A stretch of 64,000 bases of DNA from contig NZ_JAKMCP010000003.1 in the NCBI RefSeq assembly GCF_022662105.1, positions 124,001-188,000 on the forward strand, written 5' to 3'. The translations under genes were made by a program, and so were the position numbers. The DNA comes from Aestuariivivens sediminis. GTDB taxonomy: Bacteria; Bacteroidota; Bacteroidia; Flavobacteriales; Flavobacteriaceae. Positions 60,650-64,000 of the stretch are shown piece after piece; position 1 is the first letter of the stretch; every line of letters begins with the position of its first letter. The notes beneath the pieces were generated by a model. The model saw only the letters and a list, made by a program, of their open reading frames with translations, was not told the DNA's origin and ran no database searches.

Positions 60650-61789
60650 CTATGAAATACCCTTTTTAATTGTTTTGACAATATAGTCTATATCGTTGCC
60701 GTTCAACTCATAATAAAACGGCAAACGCACCAGGGTATCACTGTATCGGTCACTTTGGATGAGTGCTCTTCCGTCGTGTTTATTCCTGTAAAAAGGACTT
60801 TTATGCAGGCTTAAATAATGAAAAACAGCCAGGATTCCGTAAGCTTTCAAATGGGTAATGAGTGCGCTGCGTTGTTTCATATTTTTGCACACCATATAAA
60901 ACATGTGCGCATTGTTGGTGGCGTAGTCGGGTGTGTGCTGCAGCATGATCCCCTTTGCATCGGCCCATTGATGTAAGCGCGTATAATAGGCATTCCAATG
61001 CTGCTTCCGTTGATTTTGGATGTCATCCAGATTCTCTATCTGTGCCCACAAAAAAGCGGCAAGAATATCGGAAGGCAAAAATGAGGACCCCAAATCTACC
61101 CAGCCGTATTTATCGACCTCCCCTCTAAAAAAAGCCGCCCGGTTTGTGCCTTTTTCCCAGACCACTTCGGCTCGATCCACAAATTGCGGGTCATTGATGA
61201 CCAGCATACCGCCTTCACCTGAAGTTAGGTTTTTGGTTTCATGAAACGAAAAGGTCGCCAGGTGGCCGATACTTCCCAAGGGTTTTTTCAACCCATCCCC
61301 GCCTGTATAAAAGCTGTCAACAGCCTGTGCCGCATCTTCCACCACATAGATTTCATATCTGTTGGCCAGTTCCATAATGGTATCCATATCGCAGGCCACC
61401 CCGGCATAGTGCACGGGGACAATGGCCTTTGTTTTTTTGGTGATCAGGGCCTCCAGTGTATCCTTGTCGATATTGGGGTGGCTAGGCAAGCTATCGGCAA
61501 ACACGATCCTGGCTCCCTGCCTCACAAATGCATTGGCCGTACTGACAAAGGTGTAAGATGGTACAATAACCTCATCGCCCGGTTGGATGTTCAATAAAAT
61601 GGCCGCCATTTCCAGCGCGTCAGAACAGGACGTCGTGAGCAGACATTTTCCAAAACCGTAGCGCTGTTCAAAAAACTGCTGGCATTTATTGGTGTATTTT
61701 CCGTCGCCCGAGATATGACCTCCTTTTAAGGCATCCTCAATATAAAGGGTCTCCTTGCCCGAAAAATGTGGTTTGTTAAAGGGAATCAT
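60650..61789 (-). CDS. rffA: DegT/DnrJ-type aminotransferase (RffA/WecE-like, dTDP-4-amino-4,6-dideoxygalactose forming)
   Basis: The product has 379 residues, the standard length for this subgroup. PLP-binding Lys186 lies in SFHETKNLTSGEGG. Asp152 in VVEDAAQAV stacks on the cofactor ring, and TTSCSDALEMAA (about 52-63) binds phosphate. The start IPFNKPHFSGKE and the HETKN motif are diagnostic of RffA/WecE, which turns dTDP-4-keto-6-deoxyglucose into the 4-amino sugar using glutamate. The product is used in enterobacterial common antigen, O-antigen or, in other organisms, glycoprotein glycans. It is the last gene of an operon with two membrane proteins and a KAS III-like enzyme, 4 bp after the large membrane protein gene, and is convergent with the cytochrome operon. 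Confidence 0.92.
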   Translation of the reverse strand: MIPFNKPHFSGKETLYIEDALKGGHISGDGKYTNKCQQFFEQRYGFGKCLLTTSCSDALEMAAILLNIQPGDEVIVPSYTFVSTANAFVRQGARIVFADSLPSHPNIDKDTLEALITKKTKAIVPVHYAGVACDMDTIMELANRYEIYVVEDAAQAVDSFYTGGDGLKKPLGSIGHLATFSFHETKNLTSGEGGMLVINDPQFVDRAEVVWEKGTNRAAFFRGEVDKYGWVDLGSSFLPSDILAAFLWAQIENLDDIQNQRKQHWNAYYTRLHQWADAKGIMLQHTPDYATNNAHMFYMVCKNMKQRSALITHLKAYGILAVFHYLSLHKSPFYRNKHDGRALIQSDRYSDTLVRLPFYYELNGNDIDYIVKTIKKGIS

Positions 61790-61793
61790 AGCA

Positions 61794-63470
61794 TTACATT
61801 TTAATATGGTAGGTATGTTTAATGAGCATTTTATTTTCCGTCACTTTAATGAGTTCTCTACTAAAACTGCGATTTGGATAAGTTTTGAGATAAAATTCGT
61901 ATACTATTTTAGCAAATAGCTTATAATAAATATCATTTTGAAAATACCATACGATATCCTTATTAAATATGGTATAGACCCCCAGATTTCTGTTGCCGGT
62001 AAAGCGTTCTATTTTGTCCTTGTTGACCGGACTCCCTGCCGACCACCCTAAAGAATAAGCCTTTGACATGTTAAACGGTAGGTTAAAAATGGGATAGTAT
62101 TGCAGAATCACCCAGCTCACATAAAAAGGTTCGGGTCTGGCTTCTAGAGCAGCATGCATTTTTTCAGTTATTTCAAATTCGTTTATAATGGCATCCTTTG
62201 TCATGTTGAACTTCAACAGGGGTATAAAAAGAACAACAGCGCAAAAAACAATAAGGCCTGTTTTTACATAGTTTAAATGTTTAATTCCAATCCATTTAAA
62301 AATGCGGTCGAAAGACAAAAAATAAATAAGCATAAGACCCAAGGGCAATAGCAGACCAAACGCAATATGATCCTTTAAATTTCCTTCAATTACGATCAGA
62401 ATGAAAACAGCAATAAGCACAATATATATGAAGTAGGCCAATACCTGTAGAAGTGCCTTTGTTTTGCGCTCTATTAAAAGAAACAGGATACAGCAAAACA
62501 CCAATAGCCAATGGGTTTGCCTTTTAATAAAATCAAATAACGTTTTAAGTGAAATGCCTACATGTTCTAACAAGAAAGAGAGTGACCTCTTTTTGTTCAA
62601 TCCCGGGTCATAATTGGCGACCCGTTTTAATTTTTCTTTTGTGAATTTAAGATGTCCCACATCCAGATTAAAACTTGCCATCAATTCAACATCTGCAATG
62701 CCCCACCCCATCGCCTTAAAAATTTCCATTTTATCAAATAACTGGCTGTTATCACTTGCCGTAACTTTAGATCGAATCTGGTTGAATTCTCGGTATTCCT
62801 GATATTCGGTATGGTTATGATAGACCAATTTGTCAATCATCATGGCCCCAAAACTTATGAGGACGGATAAGGCTATATACAGGAGTTTCCTATAGTGTTT
62901 GGAATAAATCAAATACACAAAAACAGGAACACCCAAAAGCATGATCATTTTAAAGACATCGGTCCGTATCAAGGCTCCCAGGACCATAAGAAACAACCCG
63001 AATCCAAGTTCAAAATGATTTTTATGTTCAGCGTTAGCAATTATAAGGATACCCCCTATCATGACCACAACTGCGACTTCACTGAAGGTAATAGTTAAAA
63101 GACTAGTCATTATTAAGGCCAGTATCAAAATATGCTTGAAAATTTTTAGCCAAAGGGATGCATTTTTAGTCGCAAACGCATATTGAATGGCAAAATAGCC
63201 CATAAACAGTGCGCTAAGCAAATACCAGGTGTACCAGTTTACCGTTGGAACATAGGTGAAAAAGAACTTTAACAGATAGCCAATAATGACATTGGTAAAT
63301 AATAAAAATTCAGAAGGGCTACCGGAAACCGCACCCGATGCAATGGCATTCATGCCTGTATCGTCGTTCAGCTCGAAATAAACGGGTAATGAAGCCATGA
63401 TAAGAGCGAATTCGATAAGACAAATTGCAAACAGTAGTAACTTATTGATATTTTTCGTGGTTCTTAACAT
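61794..63470 (-). CDS. Polytopic membrane protein, GT-C glycosyltransferase-like
   Basis: The product has 558 residues with about 11-12 hydrophobic segments. The first external loop contains YFELNDDTGMNAIASGAVSGSP (about 31-52), an acidic DD motif after the first segment as in GT-C glycosyltransferases. The C-terminal 130 residues are soluble, with PFYVSWVILQYYPIFNLP and NLGVYTIFNKDIVWYFQND. No named family is recognised; it resembles glucosyltransferase-type (GtrII-like) proteins in outline. It lies 4 bp from the aminotransferase gene and 15 bp after the small membrane protein gene. A part in making or attaching a surface glycan containing an amino-deoxy sugar is inferred from these neighbours. 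Confidence 0.6.
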   Translation of the reverse strand: MLRTTKNINKLLLFAICLIEFALIMASLPVYFELNDDTGMNAIASGAVSGSPSEFLLFTNVIIGYLLKFFFTYVPTVNWYTWYLLSALFMGYFAIQYAFATKNASLWLKIFKHILILALIMTSLLTITFSEVAVVVMIGGILIIANAEHKNHFELGFGLFLMVLGALIRTDVFKMIMLLGVPVFVYLIYSKHYRKLLYIALSVLISFGAMMIDKLVYHNHTEYQEYREFNQIRSKVTASDNSQLFDKMEIFKAMGWGIADVELMASFNLDVGHLKFTKEKLKRVANYDPGLNKKRSLSFLLEHVGISLKTLFDFIKRQTHWLLVFCCILFLLIERKTKALLQVLAYFIYIVLIAVFILIVIEGNLKDHIAFGLLLPLGLMLIYFLSFDRIFKWIGIKHLNYVKTGLIVFCAVVLFIPLLKFNMTKDAIINEFEITEKMHAALEARPEPFYVSWVILQYYPIFNLPFNMSKAYSLGWSAGSPVNKDKIERFTGNRNLGVYTIFNKDIVWYFQNDIYYKLFAKIVYEFYLKTYPNRSFSRELIKVTENKMLIKHTYHIKM

Positions 63471-63485
63471 GATTAAGGATTTAAA

Positions 63486-63839
63486 TCATTTTTTACCTCT
63501 TGAAAGTATGATTAAACGCGGGATTACTATTAGAAAGCCAAGCGGCTTGGATGTTTTTATCAGTTCATTAAATAATAACACGCATATATAAAGCACAACA
63601 ACAAAGGATAAACTCACAAAAGTACAAGCATATGACAGTTCGAACTTGGCCGATTTAACCATCATTATAAAAAAGGCTAAAAGTAAATCGGATAAGACCC
63701 AGAGATCTACTATAAGTTGAAGCCAAAACTTTGTCAAAGGAGCAAAACCTTCCGGCTTCATACCATTTATGTTTATGCACCATTTTAAAATTAGTTGTCC
63801 AAAAACAATAAACAAAAGCGTTAAAAATAAATAACTCAT
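63486..63839 (-). CDS. Small four-segment membrane protein
   Basis: The start was placed at ATG 63839, 11 bp after the stop of the KAS III-like gene. An earlier ATG at 63881 in the same frame lies inside that gene and would add 14 residues without function. The product of 117 residues has four hydrophobic segments (LFLTLLFIVFGQLIL, LIVDLWVLSDLLLAFFIMM, YACTFVSLSFVVVLYICVLLF, LGFLIVIPRLIIL). Its size and topology recall GtrA-like or small multidrug-type proteins, but no signature is seen. It is probably a helper of the glycan pathway encoded around it; the function is unknown. Confidence 0.6.
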   Translation of the reverse strand: MSYLFLTLLFIVFGQLILKWCININGMKPEGFAPLTKFWLQLIVDLWVLSDLLLAFFIMMVKSAKFELSYACTFVSLSFVVVLYICVLLFNELIKTSKPLGFLIVIPRLIILSRGKK

Positions 63840-63850
63840 AATTAGAGTAA

Positions 63851-64000
63851 TTAGAATGTCCTTAAAATGGTACCAGCCCATGAATAACCCACCCCAAATC
63901 CTGCCAATAAAATGGTATTGTCATTTTGAATTCTATTTTCATTTTGAGCATGATACAAAGCAATGGGAATAGTTGAGGAAACGGTATTACCGCAATGTTC
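63851..64000 (-). CDS. 3-oxoacyl-ACP synthase III-like enzyme (C-terminal end only)
   Basis: The last 49 residues of a gene that enters from the right edge read as the end of a KAS III (FabH-like) protein. HCGNTVSSTIPIALYHA holds the catalytic-triad Asn in GNT, and TILLAGFGVGYSWAGTIL is the closing strand with the family's GFGxGxSWG pattern. The Cys and His of the triad lie outside the window. In clusters with RffA-type aminotransferases such enzymes often make or transfer acyl groups for amino sugars or lipid parts. It is the first gene of the visible minus-strand operon. Confidence 0.88.
   Translation of the reverse strand, partial: EHCGNTVSSTIPIALYHAQNENRIQNDNTILLAGFGVGYSWAGTILRTF

Noticed and set aside
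63840-63881. Earlier start of the small membrane protein at 63881
   Set aside because: It would lie inside the KAS III-like coding region; the ATG at 63839, 11 bp after that gene's stop, is a better start.
1-64000. CRISPR arrays, tRNA or rRNA genes, insertion sequences and phage genes
   Set aside because: I looked for spaced direct repeats, cloverleaf-like stretches and transposase or integrase motifs and saw none; the only tandem array is the 18-bp repeat near GH130.

Overview
The window comes from a marine-type flavobacterium (Bacteroidota, Flavobacteriia). Five lines of evidence agree: SusC/SusD pairs, type IX secretion (T9SS) sorting domains of types A and B, a PorP/SprF protein, a hybrid two-component regulator, and promoters of the Bacteroidetes TAnnTTTG type. 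The sequence is AT-rich and lacks strong Shine-Dalgarno sites.

Layout. (1) 1-4.1 kb: a PorP/SprF gene cut by the left edge, its T9SS type B partner adhesin, a secreted beta-helix-like protein and a small secreted protein. (2) 4.8-10.7 kb: an SOS-type mutagenesis cassette. It has a LexA-like self-cleaving repressor divergent from a short DnaE-type polymerase and a DinB polymerase (ATGA overlap), with an SRAP/YedK gene beyond. A 37-bp palindrome lies between the divergent genes, and both start codons sit within 7 nt of a TAnnTTTG box. (3) 11-18.7 kb: a TauE/SafE permease, a cold-shock protein with an extra ribosomal protein S21, a broken small lipoprotein gene, another type B adhesin, and twin 510-residue secreted beta-helix proteins. 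(4) 18.9-45.2 kb: a polysaccharide utilisation locus (PUL). It has SusC/SusD, three paralogous putative glycoside hydrolases of a family I cannot name, four sulfatases, an esterase-like hydrolase, a hybrid two-component regulator, a sodium/solute symporter, a cytoplasmic GH130 enzyme and an FAD-dependent lipoprotein. The likely flow is surface cleavage, SusCD import, periplasmic desulfation and trimming, symport, then cytoplasmic GH130. The substrate is a sulfated polysaccharide, perhaps with mannosyl linkages (inference). (5) 45.3-60.6 kb: heme genes (hemG, hemA), a monoheme cytochrome, and a cluster of four multiheme c-type cytochromes with 12, 4, 9 and 11 heme motifs. The cluster also has two NHL beta-propellers, an outer-membrane beta-barrel and a TMTC-like membrane glycosyltransferase with TPRs. 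(6) 60.65-64 kb: a surface-glycan type operon with a KAS III-like enzyme (cut by the right edge), two membrane proteins and an RffA/WecE-type aminotransferase.

The most striking system is region 5. The tetraheme protein has exactly eight histidines, four in CxxCH motifs and four elsewhere. It resembles the filament-forming OmcE cytochromes of Geobacter, and the 12-heme protein begins with a similar module. Four promoters in this region carry a TGAY-N4-RTCA (FNR/CRP-type) palindrome whose centre is exactly 29.5 bp upstream of a -7 box. That is the class II activator position near -41.5. The cytochrome c/hemA unit and the cytochrome cluster therefore look like one regulon, possibly an extracellular electron conduit in a flavobacterium.
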